This document shows, one piece after another, positions 52,486 to 59,617 of a stretch of DNA of 64,000 bases. The stretch's first letter is position 1, and each line of letters opens with the position of its first letter. Location of the stretch: the NCBI RefSeq assembly GCF_002162355.1, contig NZ_CP021434.1, positions 4,146,001-4,210,000 of the forward strand. Direction: 5' to 3'. The stretch comes from Tumebacillus avium (GTDB taxonomy: Bacteria > Bacillota > Bacilli > Tumebacillales > Tumebacillaceae). The position numbers were made by a program, and so were the translations under genes. The notes under the pieces were generated by a model. It was not told the DNA's origin and did not search any database. It was given only the letters and a program-made list of their open reading frames with translations.

Positions 52486-53166
52486 CTATTTCTGCCCGTA
52501 GCTGTGGCGGTACTCATGGCGCAAGTGCTCGACGTCATCCAGCGACAGGAGCACCGGGTTGCCGATCATTTTCGCGACCGCATGGATCTGTGCGCCTTTC
52601 TCAACGATCAGGCAGGTGCGGAACGCTTCGTCGACCGTATGCCCGACTCCGACCACACCGTGGTTCGCCAGCAGCACAGCGCCTTTTTTGCCCAACGCCT
52701 TGACGACATTTTTCCCGAGGTCGGCCGTGCCCGGCAGCGCGTACTTCGAGCAGGTCACAGACCCGCCGACCACCTGCGCCAGATCTTCGACCACCGGCGG
52801 AATGTCTTTGTGTGCGACCGAAAACGCGCTGGCGTAGTTGCTGTGCGTGTGCATCACGCCAAACACGTCTTCGCGGGCGCGGTAGACCGCCAGATGCAGC
52901 AGGCGCTCCGAAGAAGGCTTGAACTTGCCTTCCACCACTTCTTCCGAATTCAGATCGATCACGCAGAGCATGTCTTCGATCAGCATTTCATAATCGACGC
53001 CGCTCGGGGTGATCACGACCAGATCGGTGCCCGGCACGCGTGCGGAGACATTGCCCCACACCGCCGCGACCAGACCCGAGCGGTACATGTTCAGCGAAGC
53101 CATCAGGACTTCGCCTTTCGTGCGGTTGACGAGTTCGCGGTTCTGTTCCAAAATTTGCTGCGTCAT
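52486..53166 (-). CDS. Class II aldolase of the methylthioribose salvage operon (Ald2-like)
   Basis: 226 residues of the class II aldolase/adducin family. GNVSARVPGTDLVVITPSGV, SSERLLHLAVYRAREDVFGV (Glu position), MHTHSNYASAFSVAH (zinc His pair) and LLANHGVVGVGHTVDEAFRT (third His). FucA-like enzymes split sugar phosphates. Placed directly after mtnA and mtnP, it is best explained as 5-methylthioribulose-1-phosphate/5-deoxyribulose-1-phosphate aldolase of the DHAP shunt, giving DHAP and methylthioacetaldehyde or acetaldehyde. Alternative: MtnB dehydratase, disfavoured because no mtnC/mtnX/mtnD genes are beside it. Confidence 0.82.
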   Translation of the reverse strand: MTQQILEQNRELVNRTKGEVLMASLNMYRSGLVAAVWGNVSARVPGTDLVVITPSGVDYEMLIEDMLCVIDLNSEEVVEGKFKPSSERLLHLAVYRAREDVFGVMHTHSNYASAFSVAHKDIPPVVEDLAQVVGGSVTCSKYALPGTADLGKNVVKALGKKGAVLLANHGVVGVGHTVDEAFRTCLIVEKGAQIHAVAKMIGNPVLLSLDDVEHLRHEYRHSYGQK

Positions 53167-53182
53167 ACAAACTCGCTCCTTC

Positions 53183-54211
53183 CTACTTCAACTTCGCCAT
53201 ACGCTCCGTATCGGGGCTCTCAACAGCGCCCTGATCGGTGATGATCGCCGTGATCAGCTCATGCGGCGTCACGTCAAATGCCGGATGCAAGGCCGGAACG
53301 CCCTCCGGCGCCATGCGCTTGCCACCGATAAAGACCACTTCATCGGACGAGCGCTGTTCGATCTCGATGCTTGCCCCGGTCTCCAGCTCATAGTCGACCG
53401 TCGACATCGGTGCTGCCACATAGAACGGAATGCCGTGATGTTTCGCCAGCACCGCCAGCGAATAGGTGCCGATCTTGTTCGCCGCGTCGCCGTTAGCAGT
53501 GATGCGGTCGGCGCCGACGATGACGAGGTCGACCATGCCCTGCTGCATCAGATAGCCGGCCATCGAGTCGGTGACAACGGTGACCGGGATGTTGTCACGG
53601 TGCAGTTCGAACGCGGTCAGGCGCGCCCCTTGCAGGTACGGACGGGTCTCATCCGCGTAGACGGTGACGTTTCTGCCCGCTTCGTGCGCCGCGCGGATCA
53701 CGCCAAGCGCCGTGCCGTAGTCGACCGTCGCCAGGGAGCCGGTGTTGCAGTGCGTGAGAATGCGCGCATTTTCCGGGATGTACGGCAGGCCGTGCTGGCC
53801 CATCTGCTTGTTCAGGCGCACGTCTTCTTCGGCGATCAGATTCGCTTCGCCGATGATCAGCTTCGCGAGGTCTTCCACGTCGAGGTCGGCGTTCTCGGAG
53901 ATCAGGCCGCGCATGCGCTTGATCGCCCAGAACAGGTTGACCGCCGTCGGGCGCGTTTTGGCGAGGCGTTCGCAGACGCCTTCCAGATAGGACAGGTACT
54001 CGCCTTTCGACAGCTCCAAGCCCTGCTGTGCACCGATCGCGATGCCGTATGCAGCCGTAGCGCCAATCGCAGGCGCGCCGCGCACTTTCATTTTTTCGAT
54101 CGCTTCAGCGACCAGTTCGTATGTATCGCATGTTTCCCAGACTTCCTGCTCCGGGAGCAAAGTCTGGTCGAGAACGTCCAACGTTCTGCCCGTAAAACGC
54201 AAAGGTTGCAT
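53183..54211 (-). CDS. mtnA: Methylthioribose-1-phosphate isomerase
   Basis: 342 residues of the eIF2B-like isomerase family. VRGAPAIGATAAYGIAIGAQ, the catalytic Cys in ILTHCNTGSLATVDYGTALG and Asp in LVIVGADRITANGDAANKIG. It converts MTR-1-P (or 5-deoxyribose-1-P) into the ribulose form. It is 21 bp after mtnP and 16 bp before the aldolase gene. Confidence 0.96.
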   Translation of the reverse strand: MQPLRFTGRTLDVLDQTLLPEQEVWETCDTYELVAEAIEKMKVRGAPAIGATAAYGIAIGAQQGLELSKGEYLSYLEGVCERLAKTRPTAVNLFWAIKRMRGLISENADLDVEDLAKLIIGEANLIAEEDVRLNKQMGQHGLPYIPENARILTHCNTGSLATVDYGTALGVIRAAHEAGRNVTVYADETRPYLQGARLTAFELHRDNIPVTVVTDSMAGYLMQQGMVDLVIVGADRITANGDAANKIGTYSLAVLAKHHGIPFYVAAPMSTVDYELETGASIEIEQRSSDEVVFIGGKRMAPEGVPALHPAFDVTPHELITAIITDQGAVESPDTERMAKLK

Positions 54212-54232
54212 AATTTCTCCTCCTCCGTCTGC

Positions 54233-55024
54233 TTACAGCGAGCCCAGTTCCGCCAGCGCGTGCGGGCAGGCGCAGGTGCGCTCTCCCTTGTCGCTCTCGA
54301 TGGCGTGGAAAAACAGCTCGCGGATTTTCTGTACGTTTTCTTTCATCGTGTCGACCACTTCCTGATGGGTCAGCGGATGCGCCGAGATGCCAGTGCAGTA
54401 GTTGGTGACCATCGCCACCGTCGCGTAGCACATCTCCGACTCTTTGGCCAAAATCACTTCCGGCACCGACGTCATCCCGACCACGTCGCCGCCCCAGGCG
54501 GCATACAGGCGGATCTCCGCCGGGGTCTCAAAGCGCGGGCCTTCGGTGGTGACATAGACGCCGTCTTGTTTGACCGCGATGTTTTGGCCCTCAGCCACCG
54601 CTGCGAGATGGCTGCGGATGCGGCCGCAATACGCGTCGGTCATGTCGATATGCACGACACCCTCCGGCGCGCCTTCGTAAAACGTCTGCGGGCGGCTTTT
54701 CGTCATATCGAGGAAATCGTTGACGAGGACGAGATCGCCCGGCGCCAGCTCTTTTTTAAGCGAGCCGACCGCAGCGGTCGCCAGCACGGTGTGCACGCCA
54801 AGCTGCTTCAGTGCGCGAATGTTGGCGCGGTAGTTGATCTTATGCGGCGCAACGCTGTGCTTGTACCCGTGGCGCGGCATAAACGCCACGCGCTTGCCGG
54901 CATACGTGCCAAGCGTCACTTCCGCCGTGCCGTACGGCGTCTCGATCGTATGTCGTTCTGCGTCTTGCAGCATCGCAGGATCGTAGACGCCGGTCCCGCC
55001 GATGATGGCATATTCAGCATGCAT
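54233..55024 (-). CDS. mtnP: S-methyl-5'-thioadenosine phosphorylase
   Basis: 263 residues of the PNP/MTAP family. YAIIGGTGVYDPAMLQDAER, FMPRHGYKHSVAPHKINYRA (phosphate site), ATAAVGSLKKELAPGDLVLV and VYVTTEGPRFETPAEIRLYA; VVGMTSVPEVILAKESEMCY. It phosphorolyses MTA (and 5'-deoxyadenosine) to adenine and the sugar-1-phosphate. First gene of the four-gene salvage unit. A possible promoter (TTGACG-18-TTAAAT) lies upstream. AGGAGG precedes the ATG. Confidence 0.95.
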   Translation of the reverse strand: MHAEYAIIGGTGVYDPAMLQDAERHTIETPYGTAEVTLGTYAGKRVAFMPRHGYKHSVAPHKINYRANIRALKQLGVHTVLATAAVGSLKKELAPGDLVLVNDFLDMTKSRPQTFYEGAPEGVVHIDMTDAYCGRIRSHLAAVAEGQNIAVKQDGVYVTTEGPRFETPAEIRLYAAWGGDVVGMTSVPEVILAKESEMCYATVAMVTNYCTGISAHPLTHQEVVDTMKENVQKIRELFFHAIESDKGERTCACPHALAELGSL

Positions 55025-55068
55025 TTATTTTCTGTGCCTCCTAGCATTTCCATAAGTCATTCAGTTCC

Positions 55069-55098
55069 ATTTAATCAGAGGCCTTTCCACTTCGTCAA
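55069..55098 (-). promoter_or_regulatory. Possible mtnP promoter
   Basis: TTGACG (55098-55093), 18-bp spacer, TTAAAT (55074-55069) on the minus strand. Confidence 0.4.
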
Positions 55099-55112
55099 GG
55101 GAGGAAGACTCA

Positions 55113-56043
55113 TCAAATGCCGGGATGGTTCTTAATAAAGTGAATGATCTCTTTGATTTCAACTCCAGAACGGCTCATCGGCTCAAATAGATCGCCTAGT
55201 TCTGCGATGCGTTTGGGCATCGTCCGCAAGGTGAACATGTGCGGCTGCACCCCTTCGCTGATCTCGTCCCACAACAGCGGCGCCGACACCGCCCCCGACT
55301 GCACGGCGCGCGGCGTGTACGGCCCGGAGAGCGTTTTGCTTTTGTGATGCTGCAGGTAGTCAAAATATACTTTGTCGCCGCGGTCCTTTTTCAGCCGCTC
55401 GATGGTGACGATGTCCGAGGCCTTTTTCGCCATGAATTTGCCGAGGAAATGCGTGATATGTTTCGTGTCTTCAAACGTATAGCCGGGTGCGATCGGCACG
55501 AAGATCTGCAGCCCGGTCGCGCCCGACGTTTTCGGGTAGGAAGGCAGCCCGAGGTCGTCGAGCACTTCTTTGAGTTGTAGAGCGACTTTGCAGGCTTTGC
55601 GAAACCCGTGCCGATCGACGCCTTTCACCGTCGGGTCGAGGTCAAACGCGATGTTGGTCGGCTCGTCCAAGTTGTGAATTTTCGTGTACGACGGGTGCAG
55701 CTCCATCGCCGCCTGATTGGCCAGCCAGATAAACGTGGCCGTGTTGTTGGCGAGGATGTAGTGGATGTCGCGCTTCGAGTCATCCGACCACACCGGAAAC
55801 GTTTGAATCCACTCCGGCGCACCGTCCGGGATGTTTTTTTTGATAAAACGACTTTTCATGAATCCCGTTCGGAAAGCGGATCACCGTGAGCATCCGGTCT
55901 TGATAGTGCCGCAGCATGATCGGGCTCATCGCGATCATGTACTGGATGTACTCCGCTTTCGTAATCCCCTGCTCTGGCCACAGCACCTTGTCGAGGTTGG
56001 TGACGGAGACGGGGTATTCGGCCATCAGGGTGTTCGTCGTCAT
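55113..56043 (-). CDS. LigD-type DNA polymerase/primase, frameshifted in an A8 tract
   Basis: Two frames joined near 55834-55841 encode about 309 residues of the LigD polymerase domain. The first 66 or so codons read MAEYPVSVTNLDKVLWPEQG to FPNGIHEKSFYQK; the second frame continues NIPDGAPEWIQTFPVW and holds IAFDLDPTVKG (catalytic Asp pair) and KTSGATGLQIFVPIAPG. An A8 run on the minus strand should be A7 for a continuous product. This domain fills gaps during end joining. The ATG overlaps the ligase stop codon (ATGA). The gene may be broken, mis-sequenced, or read by slippage on the A tract. Confidence 0.85.
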
Positions 56044-56990
56044 AACACACACTCCTCCGGGTCCCGCTCGCGGAAGCCTTGGATGGTCGGGGCGCGCAGG
56101 GTCATGTCGGTGGTCCACTCCATGAACTGCACCTCGACCACCAGTTGCGGGGGGAAGAAGACGATCTCGTCGTACGCGGTCGAGGCAGGCAGTTTCGGTT
56201 TTGCGGCGAAGGGGTGCCCCTGCTTGGGCAGTCCGCGGGCAAAAGCGGTCAGGGCGGCGATCGAGTCGTTGTTCAGGCCGGAGCCTGCTTTGCCGATGTA
56301 GATCAGCTGTCCTTCATGGTACAGCCCAAGCAGGAGCGAATTGACGTTGCCCCCGCGTAAAGTCGCCCCGCCGACAACCGCGTTCAGCTTGCGGAAATAC
56401 TTGACCTTTTTCCACGTCGGGTGGCGATCGCCGATGTGGTAGCGGCCCGCTTTTTCCTTGATCACGATCCCTTCCATCCCCTGCTCCTGCATCACTCGAA
56501 ACAGTTGCACGCCCGTTGCATGGCTTTCGACCAGCTGTACCTGTGCCGAAGGTGGCACGACCTCCGCCAAACGCTCCTGACGGGTCGTGAGCGGCTCGTC
56601 GACCAGCCAGCGGTCATCGAGGTACAGGATGTCGAACACCATGTAATAGATCGGCAGTTGGCGGGCCATCAGGCGGATCTTGTCACTGCTCTTGGCGAGG
56701 TCGCGGCGCAGGATGTTTGAAAAAGACGGTTTGCCCCCCTCGCCCAGCGCCACGATCTCGCCGTCGAGGATCAGCGAGCGCGCCTTGACCTGCGTTTTCA
56801 GCTCCTGCAGTTCCGGGTAGTTCGCGGTGCGCTCGTTTTTGCGGCGGTTAAAAAGCGACAGCCCCGTCTCGTCGAGATAGGCCAGCATGCGCACCCCGTC
56901 CCATTTGATCTGGGCGATGTGGTTCGGGTCGTCAAACGGCTCGTCGACCATGACCAGCGCCATCGGATCGAAGGGCTTCGGCGTGATCAT
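56040..56990 (-). CDS. ATP-dependent DNA ligase of bacterial NHEJ (LigD ligase domain)
   Basis: 316 residues. Motif I KWDGVRMLAYLDE with the adenylated Lys, SLILDGEIVALGEGGKPSF (motif III area), YMVFDILYLDDRWL, GMEGIVIKEKAGRYHIGDRH and the OB-domain segment TWKKVKYFRKLNAVVGGATL. It seals breaks in Ku-dependent end joining. In B. subtilis ligase and polymerase form one LigD polypeptide; here they are separate coupled genes. Start ATG directly abuts the Ku stop codon. Confidence 0.93.
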   Translation of the reverse strand: MITPKPFDPMALVMVDEPFDDPNHIAQIKWDGVRMLAYLDETGLSLFNRRKNERTANYPELQELKTQVKARSLILDGEIVALGEGGKPSFSNILRRDLAKSSDKIRLMARQLPIYYMVFDILYLDDRWLVDEPLTTRQERLAEVVPPSAQVQLVESHATGVQLFRVMQEQGMEGIVIKEKAGRYHIGDRHPTWKKVKYFRKLNAVVGGATLRGGNVNSLLLGLYHEGQLIYIGKAGSGLNNDSIAALTAFARGLPKQGHPFAAKPKLPASTAYDEIVFFPPQLVVEVQFMEWTTDMTLRAPTIQGFRERDPEECVL

Positions 56991-57893
56991 CTACTCGGCC
57001 GTTTTGCGGCGGCGGCGCTTCGGCTTGGCTTCCGGCGCATCATCCCCGCCCCCTGCCCCGTCTACGAGGCTCAATCCTTCCCCGGTCCGCGTTTCGCCCA
57101 CTGCGACGGGACGCTCCGCCTCGTCGCCACGGGTGACGTTTAAGCTGGCCTGCAGCGCCTTCATCAAGTCGTGGATCTCGTCGCGCTTCGGTTCGGCCGC
57201 CAAGGTGATCTCTTCGCCTTCGACCTTCTTGTGAATCACCTCGAGGATCGCCGCGCGATATTCATTGGTGTACTGCTCCGGCACAAATTCGGTGACGAGG
57301 CTTTCGATCAGCTGCTTCGCCATGTTCACTTCCCGCTCGTCGAGCTCGATGTCGGTCGGCACGGACGGAATCTGGCTTGCGGCGCGCACTTCCTCCGGGT
57401 AGTAGATCGTCTCCATCACGATCACATCCCCATAGGTGCGCAACACCGCCAATTGCTGCGAGGAGCGGATGATCATTTTCGCGACCGCGATCTTCCCCGT
57501 TTCGGCGATCGCCCGGCGCAGCAAAGCATACGCTTTGTTGCCGGTGTCCTGCGGCGCTAAATAATAAGATTTGTTGAAATAGATCGGATCGATATCATCG
57601 AGATCGACAAAATTTTGAATGTCGATCGTTTTGGTGTTTTGCGGCGAAATTTTTTCAAACTCTTCGTCCGAAAAAACGACAAATTGCCCAGACTGGTATT
57701 CGTAGCCTTTGACCACTTCGCCCCATTCGATTTCACGGTCACAGGTGGGGCAGGTACGGATGTTTTTCACCGGGGTGTTGCACTCGCTGTGGAGATAGCG
57801 GAATTTGACGTCTTTGTCCTCCGTCGCAGCGAACATTTTGACCGGGACATTGACCAGGCCAAACGAGATCGAACCTTTCCACATCGTATGCAT
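56991..57893 (-). CDS. ku: Non-homologous end-joining protein Ku
   Basis: 300 residues. MWKGSISFGLVNVPVKMFAA is the typical bacterial Ku start, with a Cys-rich stretch CNTPVKNIRTCPTCDREIEW and EVVKGYEYQSGQFVVFSDEE. The homodimer threads onto DNA ends and recruits LigD. A basic tail (AKPKRRRRKTAE) is probably a DNA-contact extension. First gene of the ku-ligase-polymerase unit. Confidence 0.96.
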   Translation of the reverse strand: MHTMWKGSISFGLVNVPVKMFAATEDKDVKFRYLHSECNTPVKNIRTCPTCDREIEWGEVVKGYEYQSGQFVVFSDEEFEKISPQNTKTIDIQNFVDLDDIDPIYFNKSYYLAPQDTGNKAYALLRRAIAETGKIAVAKMIIRSSQQLAVLRTYGDVIVMETIYYPEEVRAASQIPSVPTDIELDEREVNMAKQLIESLVTEFVPEQYTNEYRAAILEVIHKKVEGEEITLAAEPKRDEIHDLMKALQASLNVTRGDEAERPVAVGETRTGEGLSLVDGAGGGDDAPEAKPKRRRRKTAE

Positions 57894-57940
57894 TTTCGCC
57901 CACTCCTTCTAAGGTTTGGGCTTAGTATGTGTCAGGATGC

Positions 57941-57971
57941 AAAAAACCCCTCATGGTTTCCATGAGAGGTT
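57941..57971 (-). terminator. rex terminator
   Basis: AACCTCTCATGG / CCATGAGGGGTT stem followed by TTTTGC on the minus strand, 10 bp after rex. Confidence 0.83.
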
Positions 57972-57981
57972 CGGCTTGCCA

Positions 57982-58605
57982 TTATTCTTGGATGTAATAC
58001 GCCAGCGCATGCAGTTCGGTCGTCACGTCGGCGCTGCGCAGATGCACATCGGGCGGCACCAGCAGCGAGACGGGCGCAAAATTCAATATGCCCTTGACCC
58101 CGGCCTGCACGAGACGGTCGGCCACCCCTTGCGCGTAAGGCGCCGGGACGGTGATCATGCCGATGCGGATGTCGTGCTCCTGCACCGAGCGTTCCAACTC
58201 GTCGATATGCTGGATGGTCAAGCTTCCGACAAGCGTGCCGATCTTCTCCGGATCGGTGTCGAAGATCGCGGCGATCGAAAGCTTTTCTTTCGTATAGCGG
58301 TTGTAGTTTGACAAGGCGATCCCCAGGTGGCCGGCTCCAACGAGCGCGACGTTCACCGAACGGTCGAGCTTGAGAATCTGCTTGATCTTCTCCACGAGGT
58401 AATCGACTTCATAGCCGATTCCTTTGCGGCCAAATTCGCCAAAGTATGCGAGGTCTTTGCGAATCTGCGCCGGGTTCATATCAAGCTTCTGCCCGAGTTC
58501 ATAGGAAGAAACCGTGCGAATGTTCAGGTCTTGGAGCAGCTGCAGACAACGAAGATAGACCGGCAAACGCCTGACAACAGCTTCTGAAATTTTCGGCGTC
58601 TTCAG
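57982..58605 (-). CDS. rex: Redox-sensing transcriptional repressor Rex
   Basis: 207 residues. N-terminal winged helix (KISEAVVRRLPVYLRCLQLL ... LGQKLDMNPAQIRKDLAYFG) and a C-terminal Rossmann domain (VNVALVGAGHLGIALSNYNR) that binds NADH/NAD. Rex represses fermentation and alternative respiration genes at high NAD. The only start with proper spacing to GGGGAGGG is a CTG at 58605 (six bases); no in-frame ATG/GTG/TTG lies nearby, so a rare CTG start is likely. ATG further upstream is in another frame. Confidence 0.93.
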   Translation of the reverse strand: MKTPKISEAVVRRLPVYLRCLQLLQDLNIRTVSSYELGQKLDMNPAQIRKDLAYFGEFGRKGIGYEVDYLVEKIKQILKLDRSVNVALVGAGHLGIALSNYNRYTKEKLSIAAIFDTDPEKIGTLVGSLTIQHIDELERSVQEHDIRIGMITVPAPYAQGVADRLVQAGVKGILNFAPVSLLVPPDVHLRSADVTTELHALAYYIQE

Positions 58606-58670
58606 GTAAATCCCTCCCCATTGGGATATGTTGTTACATGACTTCGCTGTTCTGCCGGAAACTCCTGCGA

Positions 58671-59354
58671 TTACGAAGTAAGCTTGGTCAATTTTTTGTT
58701 GGAGTAAAAGGTGAGCAGTTTGCGCTTGACGCGGCACAGTGCGTTGTCCACCGCTTTGGTGGTCGTGCCCATCTCGTCGGCAATTTCTTTGTAGGTGTTG
58801 TGATCCACATAGAGCGTCAACACTCTCAGCTCAAACGGCGACAAGGAGCCGGCCAGCTCTTCGCGCAGCTCTTTAAGCTGTTCGCGTACGAGAAACACAT
58901 ATTCCGGATCGCAGATCGCCGGTCCCGGAAGCGTGTCCATCAGCGTTCTGTCGGTGTCCTCTTCATACATCGGACGATTGAGCGACAAGTAGTAGTTGAG
59001 CGGCTGATGCTTCAGACGCATCGCCGTCTTGATCGCTGTGATCAGTTGGCGGGTGATGCAGATCTCCGCAAACGCGCGAAACGGAATCTGCCGCTCCGGC
59101 TGGAAATCGCGAATCGCTTTGTAGAGGCCGATCATGCCCTCCTGGATCAAATCTTCGCTGTCTGCGCCGGCGATGAAATAGGAACGCGCCTTCATCCGCA
59201 CGATTCCGTGGAAGCCCTGCAAAATCTCCTCCACCGCATATTCATCGCCCATCTGCGCCCGCAGCACTTTCTCTTCAAATGTATCGTCTGCATACTCTGC
59301 TTGAACGGATGTAGCCGCGAAACGCTCTTCTGCACTTGCCATTATCATTGCCAC
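58671..59354 (-). CDS. Sigma-70 family factor, SigH-like
   Basis: 227 residues. Region 2 has ADSEDLIQEGMIGLYKAIRD, region 2.4-like RAFAEICITRQLITAIKTAM, and region 4 LSPFELRVLTLYVDHNTYKE then IADEMGTTTKAVDNALCRVK. This is the layout of Bacillus SigH (Spo0H), which drives early sporulation and stationary-phase genes. It is a close relative but its position next to rex is not the usual sigH neighbourhood (rplL/nusG region), so it could be a paralogue. Start GTG with GAGGTGA seven bases upstream. Confidence 0.87.
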   Translation of the reverse strand: MAMIMASAEERFAATSVQAEYADDTFEEKVLRAQMGDEYAVEEILQGFHGIVRMKARSYFIAGADSEDLIQEGMIGLYKAIRDFQPERQIPFRAFAEICITRQLITAIKTAMRLKHQPLNYYLSLNRPMYEEDTDRTLMDTLPGPAICDPEYVFLVREQLKELREELAGSLSPFELRVLTLYVDHNTYKEIADEMGTTTKAVDNALCRVKRKLLTFYSNKKLTKLTS

Positions 59355-59573
59355 CGCGCGATCACCTCAAGTTCATCTGCTTACTGTTCAACTTACCTCA
59401 TAAAACCTATTAATTTGTCATAATCTTAACTTCTCTCATTAAGAATCGTCAAATCACGAAATTCCCCGATATAACGAATTTATCTCACGAATTGAGCGCT
59501 ATGCTGATCTTTTTCGACATTCCTCCATTGTTGAAGAAAATTCCGAAAACAGTGTCGAAAAATGGAGAAATAC

Positions 59574-59606
59574 AAAGAAAAGGAAGGATTTTTTACAAAT
59601 CCTTCC
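59574..59606 (-). terminator. dinG terminator
   Basis: GGAAGGATTTG-TAAAAA-AATCCTTCC hairpin followed by TTTTC on the minus strand. The rest of 59355-59573 shows no gene. Confidence 0.78.
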
Positions 59607-59617
59607 CATTAATCGCC

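Noticed and set aside
53009..55135. A 708-codon open frame on the plus strand across mtnP, mtnA and the aldolase gene
   Set aside because: It is antisense to three well-supported genes, has no ribosome site or family match, and arises from high-GC codon bias.
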